In this document: piece by piece, positions 1-8,989 of the stretch | How the letters are laid out: each line of letters begins with the position of its first letter | How positions within the stretch are numbered: position 1 is the first letter of the stretch | NCBI RefSeq assembly: GCF_013204845.1 | Contig: NZ_JABMKY010000004.1 | Coordinates: 534,290-598,289, forward strand | DNA length: 64,000 bases | DNA from: Paenibacillus qinlingensis | Lineage (GTDB): Bacteria; Bacillota; Bacilli; Paenibacillales; NBRC-103111 | Reading direction: 5' to 3' | The notes under the pieces: model-generated | What the model was told of the DNA's origin: nothing | The model's input: only the letters and a program-made list of their open reading frames with translations | Databases searched by the model: none | Made by a program: the position numbers and the translations under genes

Positions 1-168
1 AACGCGGCCCTTCTCGTAGGCTTTCACGAGTTCTTCGTAAATACCAACCGGTGTGCCGCCTGTGGCTAAACCGAGAACAGCTTTGGGCTGCATTTGAACC
101 AGGGAAGTTATAATACCTGCACCTGCTTCGTTAAGTTCTTGTTGATTCTGGAAAATATGAAGGTTCAT
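1..168 (-). CDS. nagB: glucosamine-6-phosphate deaminase, N-terminal part
   Basis: NagB converts glucosamine 6-phosphate to fructose 6-phosphate and ammonia in the cytoplasm, feeding amino sugars into glycolysis. Only the first 56 codons are present; the gene runs off the left edge. The N-terminus (MNLHIFQNQQELNEAG) leads into LGLATGGTPVGIYEEL, the glycine-rich phosphate-binding loop of the NagB/6-phosphogluconolactonase fold. Another in-frame ATG lies two codons upstream (174), but GAGG is placed nine bases before the ATG at 168, so 168 is preferred. The 258 bp up to the divergent HAD gene is AT-rich and must hold both promoters; I could not recognise a NagR-type operator there. Confidence 0.88.
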   Translation of the reverse strand, partial: MNLHIFQNQQELNEAGAGIITSLVQMQPKAVLGLATGGTPVGIYEELVKAYEKGRV

Positions 169-426
169 ATTCATTATTCCTCGCTTTCATGGATGTAAGT
201 AGTTAAAGTGATAAGTAAGGTACAAGTGACTATTTACAAATAGTTCATTTTATTTTGCATGAAAATTACATTTTTTGATCAAATTATTCTCATTTCAATC
301 ATAACTGAAATTATTAAGATCGGCAATAACCATTTTTCCATCATTCTACATTGACTTACATGGGTATGTTTGCCATTCTTAACATAGATCATTACAACTA
401 TTTTATACATATAAAGGAGTAAGAAC

Positions 427-1098
427 ATGACCACTCGGGGACAACTGCCAGATGCGATGCTTTTTGATTTGGATGGGACGTTATTTCAAACAGAAACTTT
501 ACTATTACCAGCATACCATGCGACTTTCGACGAGCTTCGAGCCAAAGGAATATATGAAGGGGAGACACCGCCTGAAGAGCGAATTCTGGGTGCGTTAGGC
601 ATGCTCCTTGAACAAATTTGGATGCGTGTTATGCCAGAGTCAACTGTTGCTGTACATCAGGAAGCTGATAAGTTATTGATCAAATACCAGGTAGAGGGAC
701 TTCAAGAGGGCCGAGGCGTATTATACGAGGGTGTGGCAGAAACCTTGCAGACCTTGCATACCAAGGGCGTTCGTCTATTTGTAGCCAGTAATGGGTTAGA
801 AGATTATGTCAAACAAGTCATCACGGAGATGGGGCTAGCTCATCTGTTCGAAGGCTTATACAGTGCAGGAGAGTACCAAACGCGATCCAAGGTTGATTTA
901 GTCCAAATTTTGCTCGAAAAACACGGCATTCAGTCCGCTTGGATGGTTGGAGATCGCTCGTCAGACGTAGAAGCGGGACTTCGCAATAATCTTACAGTTG
1001 TGGCATGCGACTATGCTGGCTTTCGAGAAGCTGGTGAGCTTGAAGGTGCACATATCCGAATTGGACGATTTGCTGAGCTGCTGGACTACATTTCCTAA
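427..1098 (+). CDS. HAD-superfamily phosphatase (phosphoglycolate phosphatase-like)
   Basis: A 223-residue cytosolic HAD hydrolase that probably dephosphorylates a small metabolite; the substrate cannot be told from sequence. Motif I is FDLDGTLF (nucleophile Asp14, general acid Asp16), motif II is the VASNG segment near residue 120, the Lys of motif III lies in RSKVDL, and motif IV is VGDRSSDVEAG near residue 175. The helical stretch between motifs I and II fits a C1-type cap, as in phosphoglycolate phosphatase and beta-phosphoglucomutase. AAAGGAG stands seven bases before the ATG. It is divergent from nagB. TTGACT at 351 could be a -35 element, but the matching -10 (CATTCT) is weak. Confidence 0.85.
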   Translation: MTTRGQLPDAMLFDLDGTLFQTETLLLPAYHATFDELRAKGIYEGETPPEERILGALGMLLEQIWMRVMPESTVAVHQEADKLLIKYQVEGLQEGRGVLYEGVAETLQTLHTKGVRLFVASNGLEDYVKQVITEMGLAHLFEGLYSAGEYQTRSKVDLVQILLEKHGIQSAWMVGDRSSDVEAGLRNNLTVVACDYAGFREAGELEGAHIRIGRFAELLDYIS

Positions 1099-1174
1099 TT
1101 CTCGCTGGCCTGTCGCAAAGCGAGACCCTTGGGCATACACTGTAGCACATTGAGAGATAAAGGTGCTGATCAGA

Positions 1175-1399
1175 ATGCCTTCTTTTGTAGGGATATTCAA
1201 TATTATAAGGAATGAAGGAAACCTGATTAACGGTGACACGTGTATCATTGCTCCGACGAGTGCCTCCAAAACATACACAGGTGCTGGCGGAGGAATCACT
1301 GGCGACTTCTCGATTTCTGGGACTGTATTCAGTGCGACAATAACAGTAGACCCTGACGTGATTGAAGCAGGGGCGAATAAGACAGCAACGGGGACCTAA
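1175..1399 (+). CDS. GerPF/GerPA-like spore germination protein
   Basis: A 74-residue protein of the small GerPA/GerPF family, spore coat components thought to help germinants reach inner receptors. It opens MPSFVGIFNI and contains NGDTCIIAPTSASKTYTGAG and GDFSISGT, which parallel the family pattern VGNI...NFGDAFYISPKSTSKSFSGSGS...TGDF. A GTG twelve bases upstream (1163) is in frame, but AAAGGTG overlaps it and lies nine bases before ATG 1175, so the ATG is chosen. CATACACT at 1134-1141 resembles a sporulation-type -10 (sigma E/K), but I see no good -35. The rest of a gerP operon is absent here, so this is probably an orphan paralogue. Confidence 0.75.
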   Translation: MPSFVGIFNIIRNEGNLINGDTCIIAPTSASKTYTGAGGGITGDFSISGTVFSATITVDPDVIEAGANKTATGT

Positions 1400-1425
1400 G
1401 CGAGTCTAGTTGCACATGGAAATGG

Positions 1426-1474
1426 CCGATTCAATCTCACCATACGTGGAGAGATGAATCGGTCTTTTCTTTTT
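1426..1474 (+). terminator. Rho-independent terminator after the GerPF-like gene
   Basis: CCGATTC-A-ATCTC pairs with GAGATGAATCGG (one bulged base, ten-base loop), followed by TCTTTTCTTTTT. It separates the spore gene from the metal exporter. Confidence 0.85.
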
Positions 1475-1580
1475 GGAGAAGCCTATTGACACTGGCAAGC
1501 ATACTTATTTATTATTAACATATGAGCAATCATTCATATATAAATGTGAGTATCGAGTGTGCAACTGGGGAGGGAATGCC

Positions 1581-2621
1581 ATGCATCAGCATGATTCGAA
1601 AAAGGAACACGCATGTGGACATGACCATGGGGAAGAGAAAGGTCATGAGCATCATGACCATGAGGACCACGCTCAGCATGAAGCTGGGCATCACGGACAT
1701 CGCCACGACCATGATCATGGCCACGGGCATCACCATGGCCATCATCATGGGCATTCGGGCAATAAGCAAGGGTTGCTGATCGCACTGGGTATAACGGCAA
1801 GTATCATGGTGCTTGAACTGGTTGGCGGACTCTGGACGAATAGTTTGGCACTGCTATCGGACTCTGGTCACATGCTAAGCGATGCGGGTGCGTTAGCATT
1901 GAGCCTCTTAGCGCTATGGTTTACAGCGAAGCCTAGCTCAGCTCGTTTATCTTTTGGATTTCACCGTATTGAAATATTAGCAGCACTTTTTAACGCGGTG
2001 ACGTTATTCGTCATTGCCGGACTTATTATATGGGAAGCGATTGAACGATTCCTCCATCCTGCTGCCGTTGCTAGCGGGTCCATGATGCTGATCGCGTGCA
2101 TTGGACTTATCGCCAATTTGTTAAGTGCTTGGTCACTCATGCGTAAGGGCGATGTACATGGTAATCTGAATTTACGCAGTGCTTATCTGCATATCTTAGG
2201 CGATGCGTTAGGTTCTGTAGGCGCGATTATAGCGGGTGCTGTGATGCTGCTGTTTGGCTGGTATGTAGCAGATCCAATTATTAGCATCGTCGTGTCTCTA
2301 CTTATTTTAAGAGGCGCCTGGGGCGTCCTGAAATCTACTCTTCATATCTTGATGGAAGGAACGCCAAGTTCTGTTTCGATGGACTCTGTTAAACAAGTTT
2401 TAGAAGGAATTGAGGGTGTTATTGACGTTCATGACTTGCATGTGTGGACGATTACTTCGGGTATAGAAGCCATGAGTTGTCATCTGCTGATTAAGGACGA
2501 TCGAGATAGCCAAGATATTCTGCAGCAAGGAATTACCGTTATTGAGAAACAGTTTGGCATTACACACGCGACCATACAAATCGAGAAATCAACGATTAAC
2601 CATCAAACTCTACCGGTATAA
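1581..2621 (+). CDS. cation diffusion facilitator (Zn2+/Cd2+/Co2+ efflux), CzcD-like
   Basis: A 346-residue inner-membrane antiporter of the CDF family that exports divalent metal in exchange for protons. Residues 1-56 are extremely His/Asp/Glu-rich (HDHGEEKGHEHH...), a likely metal-buffering tail. Six membrane segments follow. The two tetrahedral site motifs are visible: DSGHMLSD in helix 2 and HILGDALGS in helix 5. The C-terminal cytoplasmic domain contains DVHDLHVWTITSG, typical of CDF dimerisation domains. The frame is open 36 codons further upstream, but GGGGAGGGA lies just before ATG 1581 and the His-rich tail starts there. The His-rich DNA gives spurious reading frames on both strands. 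Confidence 0.93.
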   Translation: MHQHDSKKEHACGHDHGEEKGHEHHDHEDHAQHEAGHHGHRHDHDHGHGHHHGHHHGHSGNKQGLLIALGITASIMVLELVGGLWTNSLALLSDSGHMLSDAGALALSLLALWFTAKPSSARLSFGFHRIEILAALFNAVTLFVIAGLIIWEAIERFLHPAAVASGSMMLIACIGLIANLLSAWSLMRKGDVHGNLNLRSAYLHILGDALGSVGAIIAGAVMLLFGWYVADPIISIVVSLLILRGAWGVLKSTLHILMEGTPSSVSMDSVKQVLEGIEGVIDVHDLHVWTITSGIEAMSCHLLIKDDRDSQDILQQGITVIEKQFGITHATIQIEKSTINHQTLPV

Positions 2622-2708
2622 AATAGGTGAAATAGAGGATGAGCACATTGAGCAAATTTTTGTACAAACGATGGGGTATCTAGGGCAAGAATAAAGCGAA
2701 GTAAACCC

Positions 2709-2752
2709 AAAAAACAAGCGTTCACCCAGCAAGGTGATTCGCTTGTTTTTTC
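2709..2752. terminator. bidirectional terminator between CDF gene and yheC/D operon
   Basis: AAAAAACAAGCG and CGCTTGTTTTTT form a stem, with CACC/GGTG pairing inside. A-run and T-run on both sides allow termination of both convergent units. Confidence 0.88.
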
Positions 2753-2763
2753 TTGATGATTTA

Positions 2764-3870
2764 TTATTCAGGCTTATCATCGGGAACTTTTTTTTGCCGC
2801 AGCATCCATAGCGCATATTCTAGAGGCCGTGTTACGGCCTTCTGGTAGGTGGCGTGCTGACCGATCCTGCGAAATACTTCCCGTGAAGGCTTCGGATTCA
2901 CTTCGAGAAGCCAGACATTGCCTTTGGGATCTACGGCGATGTCCATCCCCAATTCACACAGCTTGCCGAATTTGACCTCCAAATAGTCGGCTAGCTTATA
3001 GGCAAAATCGTTCATCTCATCTTTGATATTTGCAATTTTCTCTTGAGAGGAGAAGCGATATCCTAATAAGCGATCCTGCGTTACAGCCGTGCCGCCACCG
3101 TGAAGATTGGAGGTAATACTGCGATGAGGGCCAATTCTCCCTGCGCACCCCGTCACTTCCCATGCGCCTTGACCATTTTTCTGAATAAGCAGCCGATAGT
3201 CATGAACACGACCATCATTCAGTGTCAGATGGATCCCTTGCTGAACGACATAGTCGGGGCTCAAATTCAGCGTATGCAGCTTGATGGCCAACTGTTTTTC
3301 ATTTGCTCTGAAGGGGGCTATGATTGAACGAAATTGATTTCTGCCTTGTAATAAATAGAGATCAGGTGAAATTTGTTCAATTCGAAGAATTCCTCTTCCT
3401 CCAGTGCCATTCTTCGGTTTCACATAGATGAGCTTATGTTTCTTTAGAAACCTCATCAGCTCGTGGATGGTGCTGTAGCGAACGGTTGATGGGAGATAAG
3501 GGCGAATGGCACTGCTTTGGGAGAGAGTCTGATGCATTGACCATTTATTAGCCAGCGGTTTGCTCAAATAAATGAGCTTGGCATGGCGGTTGCGGAAAGC
3601 TTGAAGCATATGATAATTCGCCGCGGCTCTATAGCGGCAGCGATCATAGATAATGGGAGGTAACGTTGTATACTTCCGAAGCCATCTTCCGCGACTGGAA
3701 TCAAATGTGAGAGTTCGCACGGCATTTCCCTGTACATCCGCCGGAGTAAACACCTCGACTTGAACGCCTAGCCGTTGGCCTTCCTTGCTAAGCCTCTTGA
3801 AATAAGCCAGTTCCTCAAGTCGTGAGTTGTTTAAATAAATAGCGAGTACGCCTAGTCGTTCTTGAGCCAA
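2764..3870 (-). CDS. YheC-type spore coat-associated ATP-grasp protein (fifth gene of operon)
   Basis: A 368-residue member of the YheC/YheD family of endospore coat-associated proteins, which have an ATP-grasp fold; the ligated substrate is unknown. It lacks the extra N-terminal domain of the longer copies and so resembles B. subtilis YheC. The ATP-binding loop is IYVKPKNGTGGRGILRI near residue 150, and the metal-binding end is ELGMDIAVDPKGNVWLLEVNPKPSRE near residue 330, with Glu-Val-Asn as the expected Mg ligand. VVQQGIHL and VTGCAGRIG are further family blocks. Six bases separate it from the gene upstream, and a bidirectional terminator follows it. As the last of five paralogues it is presumably expressed in the sporulating mother cell, which is inference. 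Confidence 0.88.
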   Translation of the reverse strand: MAQERLGVLAIYLNNSRLEELAYFKRLSKEGQRLGVQVEVFTPADVQGNAVRTLTFDSSRGRWLRKYTTLPPIIYDRCRYRAAANYHMLQAFRNRHAKLIYLSKPLANKWSMHQTLSQSSAIRPYLPSTVRYSTIHELMRFLKKHKLIYVKPKNGTGGRGILRIEQISPDLYLLQGRNQFRSIIAPFRANEKQLAIKLHTLNLSPDYVVQQGIHLTLNDGRVHDYRLLIQKNGQGAWEVTGCAGRIGPHRSITSNLHGGGTAVTQDRLLGYRFSSQEKIANIKDEMNDFAYKLADYLEVKFGKLCELGMDIAVDPKGNVWLLEVNPKPSREVFRRIGQHATYQKAVTRPLEYALWMLRQKKVPDDKPE

Positions 3871-3876
3871 GCATAA

Positions 3877-5004
3877 TCACCTTCTTCTCCGAGTATTGAT
3901 CAAATGCAGACTGTATTGAATAATCCGTTGGAGTGATTTCTGGCGGATTCGAGGTTCATCAAATTTCATTGGTTTCGAATTCGCTTCGAAAAACCAGATA
4001 TGTCCTGACGTGTCAACTCCGATATCCATGGACATTTCACCAAGCGGATTTCCAGATGATTTCTCTATTTGTGTAGCTAATGTCACGACCGCTTGACGAA
4101 CCCGTTTTAGAATATTTTTGGCTTCATTGGGCCCAAAAACATAGGCAAGCAACTTCCTTGGTTCGTCAATTGAGCCTCCGCGCGGAACGTGTGTAGTTAT
4201 GCTGGCTTTACCAGCTACTCGGGCGCCAATCCCAGAGACACTCCATTCTCCTCTGGCAGTTTTCTGGACTAATGCGCGCAGATCGTAAGCACGTTCTTTG
4301 AATCTGGTTAGCGCTATCCCTTGTTGGACGATATAATCTTGGCCACCGCTATGACGCTCCCATTCCTGCCAGATGTCCTCCGAGCCGTTATGATAACTGT
4401 AGACCATTTTCTTGTCATGAAGGCGACTAAGACGGTATTGTCCATTGCTTCCCTTGGTACTAACACGATCTATACGCATAATGCCCATTCCGGCTTTACC
4501 TTTAACTGGCTTCAAATAGAGAACAGGGTGCTTCTGTAATAATTGGGTGAGATCAGATACCTCATTCATTTGCAGGGTGTCCGGCATGAACGCCTTACTT
4601 TCTTTGGCACTATTTAACCAACTGAATAATGTCCATTTGTTAAAAAAGGAAGGATTGAATAAATGAATGCTGGTGCTGCGTTTACAAGCCTGAATGGTTT
4701 GCTGGACTTCAGGTCTCATTTCCATTTTTCGGTAAGGGATGCGGTTGTAAACAACTTGCGGAGAGGGAACGAGTTCCCTGCTCCATTTGTTAGCACTTGG
4801 ACGAAAGCGATATCCGTACATTTCAGAATTTGAAATGCTAAAGTCCTTGGTAGTCACGACATAAACGTCCAGACCATAGCGCTCACCTGTTTTAATCAGG
4901 TCTAGAAAGTTATCTAAATTTCCGCGAAATACACGGGAACTGTCTTTCACTGTAAGGATAGCGAGTGTTGGTTTAGGAGCTCTCTCATGAAGGGTAAAAC
5001 CCAT
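3877..5004 (-). CDS. YheC-type spore coat-associated ATP-grasp protein (fourth gene of operon)
   Basis: A 375-residue YheC/YheD-family protein without the N-terminal extension. The nucleotide loop is YLKPVKGKAGMGIMRI near residue 160 and the metal-site block is EMSMDIGVDTSGHIWFFEANSKPM near residue 335. The usual ELGxD is EMSMD here, a mild divergence from the other copies. The frame stays open upstream, but AAGGAGGG lies seven bases before the ATG at 5004. That ATG shares its A with the TAA of the preceding gene (TAATG), so the two are translationally coupled. Its pairing with a long YheD-type gene directly upstream repeats the arrangement seen again at 6474-8989. Confidence 0.88.
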   Translation of the reverse strand: MGFTLHERAPKPTLAILTVKDSSRVFRGNLDNFLDLIKTGERYGLDVYVVTTKDFSISNSEMYGYRFRPSANKWSRELVPSPQVVYNRIPYRKMEMRPEVQQTIQACKRSTSIHLFNPSFFNKWTLFSWLNSAKESKAFMPDTLQMNEVSDLTQLLQKHPVLYLKPVKGKAGMGIMRIDRVSTKGSNGQYRLSRLHDKKMVYSYHNGSEDIWQEWERHSGGQDYIVQQGIALTRFKERAYDLRALVQKTARGEWSVSGIGARVAGKASITTHVPRGGSIDEPRKLLAYVFGPNEAKNILKRVRQAVVTLATQIEKSSGNPLGEMSMDIGVDTSGHIWFFEANSKPMKFDEPRIRQKSLQRIIQYSLHLINTRRRR

Positions 5005-6368
5005 TAGTTTTCCCTCCTTGAGCGAAAACGGCTCAAATAAAGACAATGCTCATACACGCTTTGAAGGGTGGCCGTGTCTCCTTCTTTCAGCGAAGGATGC
5101 TTGAAAATAGATCGACCAGGCTTCGCATTAGCTTCAAACATCCACACTTTTTCATTTTGATCAATTCCAATATCGAAGCCTAACTCTCCGAGCAAATGAT
5201 TATAATTATTTTCAATGCCTTGTGCGAGTTTAATCGCCGTTTCCTTGGCATTATCAAGAATTTGTTCCCCGCGTGACCCATAAACTAGTCGAAGAACCTG
5301 TTCAGGTGTCATGAGCTGCCCACCGTTTCGGATATGCGTTGTGACACTGCCTTTACCCGATTTCTTAGCCCCGATCGCTGCAACAACCCATTGGTTATTG
5401 CCGTTTTTCGTTAAGTGGAAGCGGAAGTCAATCGGACAATTATCAATTTCGATGAGTCGAATTCCTTGTTGGGCGACATAGCTTGCTAAACGACCGCGTC
5501 CTGTTCCCAGCATTTGCATCAAGCCTTCGAATTTGGAATAACGAATCAGGACATTTTTATTCCCTTTTCGGAAGCGGACGAAATAACCACGCTTCGGATT
5601 ATAGGTAACACGATATATGCCAATACCTAGGCTGCCTGCTGTTGGTTTTAAGTAAATAAATTTATGTTTATCTAGCATTTCTTTAATTTGTTCGGCAGTG
5701 GGATTTATTCGGGATTCAGGTACGAAGCGAAAGGCTTCGTCACCATCTAACATTTTGTAAACATCCCATTTATCAAAGAAGCTCCAGTTAAAAATCGGAA
5801 TGCCTCGTTGCACGAAGCGATTTTTAAATCCCTCCATGCCTGCGGATTTCTCAGCTTTACGGCTGGAAAGTCGATTGTAAATCACATCTGGAAGCGGGAA
5901 GGTTTTACGCATCCAACCGCCACCTTCTTTGGGAATAATGCCAGAAACGGTCTCTTGTATCCAATTGACACTCTTAGGGCTGAAAGCGAAGCTGAAAGAG
6001 CGTTGTGAGCCCGTGTTGATGACTTGACGTATGAAACCTGTTTTGGAACCGAATGGCGATGTACCGCTTTCCACATTGGTTAATACACCAATAAGTGGAC
6101 CGATGCGAAGCTCTTTATTGTTGGTATTCACGACTAACACATTCCCAGTGCGAGGAATACGCAAGGAGGCCATTAGGGAAAGTGGGATGTACATATGCTG
6201 ACCACTTTTTTTGATCAAACGGACCGGTAACGAAGTACCTTTACTCCCAACCTTTACAGTAATGGATTTAGTTCCGGTTAACCGTAAAGCTTTGGCGAGA
6301 TCACTCGTTAAGTAGACCGATCTATCTGTTCGTTGTACGGCGTGGAGCATACACGATGTCAAACTCAT
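5004..6368 (-). CDS. YheD-type spore coat-associated ATP-grasp protein (third gene of operon)
   Basis: A 454-residue YheC/YheD-family protein matching the longer YheD type. Residues 1-110 form an extra beta-rich domain (LAKALRLTGTKSITVKVGSK...) ending in RIGPLIGVLTN, where the part shared with the short copies begins. ATP-grasp blocks are YLKPTAGSLGIGIYRV near residue 245 and ELGFDIGIDQNEKVWMFEANAKPGRS near residue 410. AGGAGGG lies seven bases before ATG 6368. A 105-base gap separates it from the gene upstream, and it overlaps the next gene by one base. Role in the coat is known only by family association. Confidence 0.88.
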   Translation of the reverse strand: MSLTSCMLHAVQRTDRSVYLTSDLAKALRLTGTKSITVKVGSKGTSLPVRLIKKSGQHMYIPLSLMASLRIPRTGNVLVVNTNNKELRIGPLIGVLTNVESGTSPFGSKTGFIRQVINTGSQRSFSFAFSPKSVNWIQETVSGIIPKEGGGWMRKTFPLPDVIYNRLSSRKAEKSAGMEGFKNRFVQRGIPIFNWSFFDKWDVYKMLDGDEAFRFVPESRINPTAEQIKEMLDKHKFIYLKPTAGSLGIGIYRVTYNPKRGYFVRFRKGNKNVLIRYSKFEGLMQMLGTGRGRLASYVAQQGIRLIEIDNCPIDFRFHLTKNGNNQWVVAAIGAKKSGKGSVTTHIRNGGQLMTPEQVLRLVYGSRGEQILDNAKETAIKLAQGIENNYNHLLGELGFDIGIDQNEKVWMFEANAKPGRSIFKHPSLKEGDTATLQSVYEHCLYLSRFRSRREN

Positions 6369-6473
6369 TAGGTTACCCTCCTAAACTTGTTGCCCTACGG
6401 GGCTTTCCGTGTCAAAACAAGCAGATATGACGTTCTGCCCCCATGAGCACGTTCAAACAAAGCTTAGCTACTT

Positions 6474-7586
6474 TCAGCTCAGCTGTTTGTTCAACAAAAA
6501 TCCAGCATAGTGGATTGGATTTGCAATTGATTTTGAACGAGCACGCTCGTTATGCAAACGGGTGAAAATCGTTCGACCCGGCTTTGAATTCACTTCAAGA
6601 ATCCATACGCGTCCGCTGCTATCAATGCCGAAATCAATACCTAGCTCTGCTAGTCGACCATGATAGGACTCGAGGACAGTCGGAATACGTTTAGAGAGCT
6701 TGGCTATGGTGTCTATCAGCTGATCGGACTTCATCTCTCCAAATTCGCGAGTTAGATACGCATTGACATCTTCGGCAGTGCCTCCGCCATGCAGATTGGA
6801 AGTGATGCTTCCAGGCTTTCCGACGCGTACGGCCATGCCCGTATGTTCCCAGTTTCCTCGACCGTTTTTCTGGACAAGAGACCGTATGTCATAGGACATC
6901 CCGTTCATGGAATAGAGTTGTAAATACTGTTGAAGGAGGTATGGGCGGGAACCTATTCCTTGCTTCAGCCATTGCCAGCAAGCTGACCACTCCTGAAACT
7001 CTCCTGAAATGGGATGATTCCGTCCATCCCGTCCTTGTAGTTGATACAGGGAACCCTCTTTGTGAATGTGAATCGCACCTTTGCCTTGACTCCCGCCTTG
7101 AGGCTTTAAGAATGCGTCAGAATGGTTCTGCAACCAACTTTCAAGTTGATGTCCGCTTCGGAGTCGATTGGTCTCTGGCAAGTAGGGCAGTAAGGCAGGA
7201 TCCTTCTGCAGAATCAGCCCCACTTCCCACTTTCCGCCAAGACCGTAGCCAAGGAAACGAATCGTAGGGATCTCACGCAGCTTGCGTACATGATATTGAT
7301 AGGTGAGATAACTATGTTTATTGCTGAAGAAGCAGCGATCATAGATGAGAGAGGGAAGGGGGAACAGCTTGGTAATCCATGCTAACTGTACCCGATCATA
7401 CATATAGCCTCTTACCATCTCTTGCATCCAATCGATGCGATTTGGTGAGAAAACAAACACATCGATCCCTTGGCTAGCGCCATGTGTCGTCAGATTCTGA
7501 TAAAAACTCGAGCTTGCAAAGGGAAGATCTCGGTTCAGTTCGGTAACCATGATGCCTAGCAAGGGTCGCTGTGTTCGCAATCTCAT
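6474..7586 (-). CDS. YheC-type spore coat-associated ATP-grasp protein (second gene of operon)
   Basis: A 370-residue short-form YheC/YheD protein. The N-terminus MRLRTQRPLLGIMVTELN corresponds to the internal (I)GPLIGV block of the long copies. The nucleotide-binding loop is FLKPQGGSQGKGAIHI near residue 155 and the metal-site block is ELGIDFGIDSSGRVWILEVNSKPGRT near residue 325. GAGGTGA precedes the ATG at good spacing. Only 14 bases separate it from the upstream long copy, which supports a long/short gene pair. Function beyond spore coat association is not established for the family. Confidence 0.88.
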   Translation of the reverse strand: MRLRTQRPLLGIMVTELNRDLPFASSSFYQNLTTHGASQGIDVFVFSPNRIDWMQEMVRGYMYDRVQLAWITKLFPLPSLIYDRCFFSNKHSYLTYQYHVRKLREIPTIRFLGYGLGGKWEVGLILQKDPALLPYLPETNRLRSGHQLESWLQNHSDAFLKPQGGSQGKGAIHIHKEGSLYQLQGRDGRNHPISGEFQEWSACWQWLKQGIGSRPYLLQQYLQLYSMNGMSYDIRSLVQKNGRGNWEHTGMAVRVGKPGSITSNLHGGGTAEDVNAYLTREFGEMKSDQLIDTIAKLSKRIPTVLESYHGRLAELGIDFGIDSSGRVWILEVNSKPGRTIFTRLHNERARSKSIANPIHYAGFLLNKQLS

Positions 7587-7600
7587 ATTTCACCTCAATC

Positions 7601-8989
7601 TCAATACTTCGCTAAATACCGAGCGTATTTAACTAAAGTTCTTACAGAAGGTCTAATTTTATTTTTATTGTTGTCAGTATTAAGTGCTGTATTATCATCC
7701 TTAGAGGGCTTGGAGTTAACTTCGAGCAGCCATACTCTACCTGATCGATCAACAGCAAGATCAATCCCTAATTCACCGAAATGACTTTGGATTTGGGTCT
7801 CGATCCCTTTGGCAATATCTAATGAGGATTTGCGTAGTTTCCGAATAATTGTGGCGCGCGTAGGAGAGGAGAAGCCAGCTTTGGCTAATGCTTCAGGAAC
7901 CGTTGAGAGGGTTCCACCGCGTGCAAGGTTAGAGACAAAGTGCTGACTGCCTGCAATCCGACCTACAATCGATGTGATCTCCCATTCCCCTTTTTCTCCG
8001 CGTTGAACAAGTGCTCGGAAATCAATTGGATTTCCCTCAGCAGTAATCAGATCAAGTCCTTGCTGGATTTGATAACGTTGTGTCTTGAGTTTCCCGGAAA
8101 TGGACTGAAAAACGGCAAGAAGAGAAGGGAACGTTTGTCTGCGGACTCCTGCAAGGCTAGTTGAATGAGCCGTATACGCTTCGCCAAGGCCTTCTTTGCG
8201 GATACGAATAATGCCATTGCCCAGACTTCCTGTAATTGGTTTAAGAAATAGCGCATTATGGCGTGCTGCCATAGATTTCAGCATTTGAAAGTTTTTGAAA
8301 AGATGAGACTCAGGCAAGTAGCTATGCAGCGTGCTATCTTTCCGTAAAGCATCGAAAACCTCTGTTTTATTCAAATATTTCTCGTTAAAAATTTCAGTGC
8401 CATATCGCGACTTGACATCCTTCATGAACTGTTGAACATTGGGCATGTTCTCGTACTTGCGTGAGGTGAGACGATTGTAGATGACATTTGGAATCGGGAA
8501 CGTTTTTTTACTCCAAGTACCATTGGCATAAGAATAAGCAGAAAGTGATTGTGGGTTGGCATGCATTTCTTTGGGTGGAAAGAAACACACACTCGCTCCT
8601 ACATGAACACAAGCATCGGTCAATTCTTTACAAAAAGTGGTGATAGGACCAAAAGGACGACTAGGGGAACTCGCGTTCACGCGGCTAATCATAACTCCAA
8701 TTAAGGGTCCAATCGACATTGTATTCGAAGTTGGCTTATAGTTGATGGTAAGCCGAGCCCCTTGATGAAGACCGATCTTAGATGCAAGCGCAGGGTCGAC
8801 ACGGAGGCTATTCGGTACAGCAGCTGTGACCACTTTAACATCCTGCTGATAGGAGCCGAATCGCATGTTAATCATTTGATTGGATGGAACTTTCCATTTT
8901 CTTGCAATGGCTTCACTTAGAACAACGGTCCGATCATCCAAAAAGATGCTGGTGCTTTGAATGGTTACGCCAACTTTCGATCTGGTCAA
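7601..8989 (-). CDS. YheD-type spore coat-associated ATP-grasp protein (first gene of operon)
   Basis: A 462-residue long-form copy with the extra N-terminal domain (residues 1-100, ending SIGPLIGVMIS) and ATP-grasp core. The nucleotide loop is FLKPITGSLGNGIIRI near residue 245; the metal site is ELGIDLAVDRSGRVWLLEVNSKPSKD near residue 410. The frame is open to an ATG at 9034, which has no ribosome-binding site. I choose the TTG at 8989 because AAGGAGTG lies seven bases before it and the protein then starts level with the 454-residue copy. It heads the five-gene operon, so the promoter must lie in the 500 bp upstream. I could not identify a clear sigma-E or sigma-K site there. Confidence 0.86.
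   Translation of the reverse strand: MTRSKVGVTIQSTSIFLDDRTVVLSEAIARKWKVPSNQMINMRFGSYQQDVKVVTAAVPNSLRVDPALASKIGLHQGARLTINYKPTSNTMSIGPLIGVMISRVNASSPSRPFGPITTFCKELTDACVHVGASVCFFPPKEMHANPQSLSAYSYANGTWSKKTFPIPNVIYNRLTSRKYENMPNVQQFMKDVKSRYGTEIFNEKYLNKTEVFDALRKDSTLHSYLPESHLFKNFQMLKSMAARHNALFLKPITGSLGNGIIRIRKEGLGEAYTAHSTSLAGVRRQTFPSLLAVFQSISGKLKTQRYQIQQGLDLITAEGNPIDFRALVQRGEKGEWEITSIVGRIAGSQHFVSNLARGGTLSTVPEALAKAGFSSPTRATIIRKLRKSSLDIAKGIETQIQSHFGELGIDLAVDRSGRVWLLEVNSKPSKDDNTALNTDNNKNKIRPSVRTLVKYARYLAKY

Noticed and set aside
1530..1800. Overlapping Met/His-rich ORFs on both strands in the CDF 5' end
   Set aside because: Shadow frames of the His-rich coding sequence.
2622..2693. Short frame after the CDF gene ending EHIEQIFVQTMGYLGQE
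   Set aside because: It overlaps the CDF 3' end out of frame and has no ribosome-binding site; too short to call a remnant.
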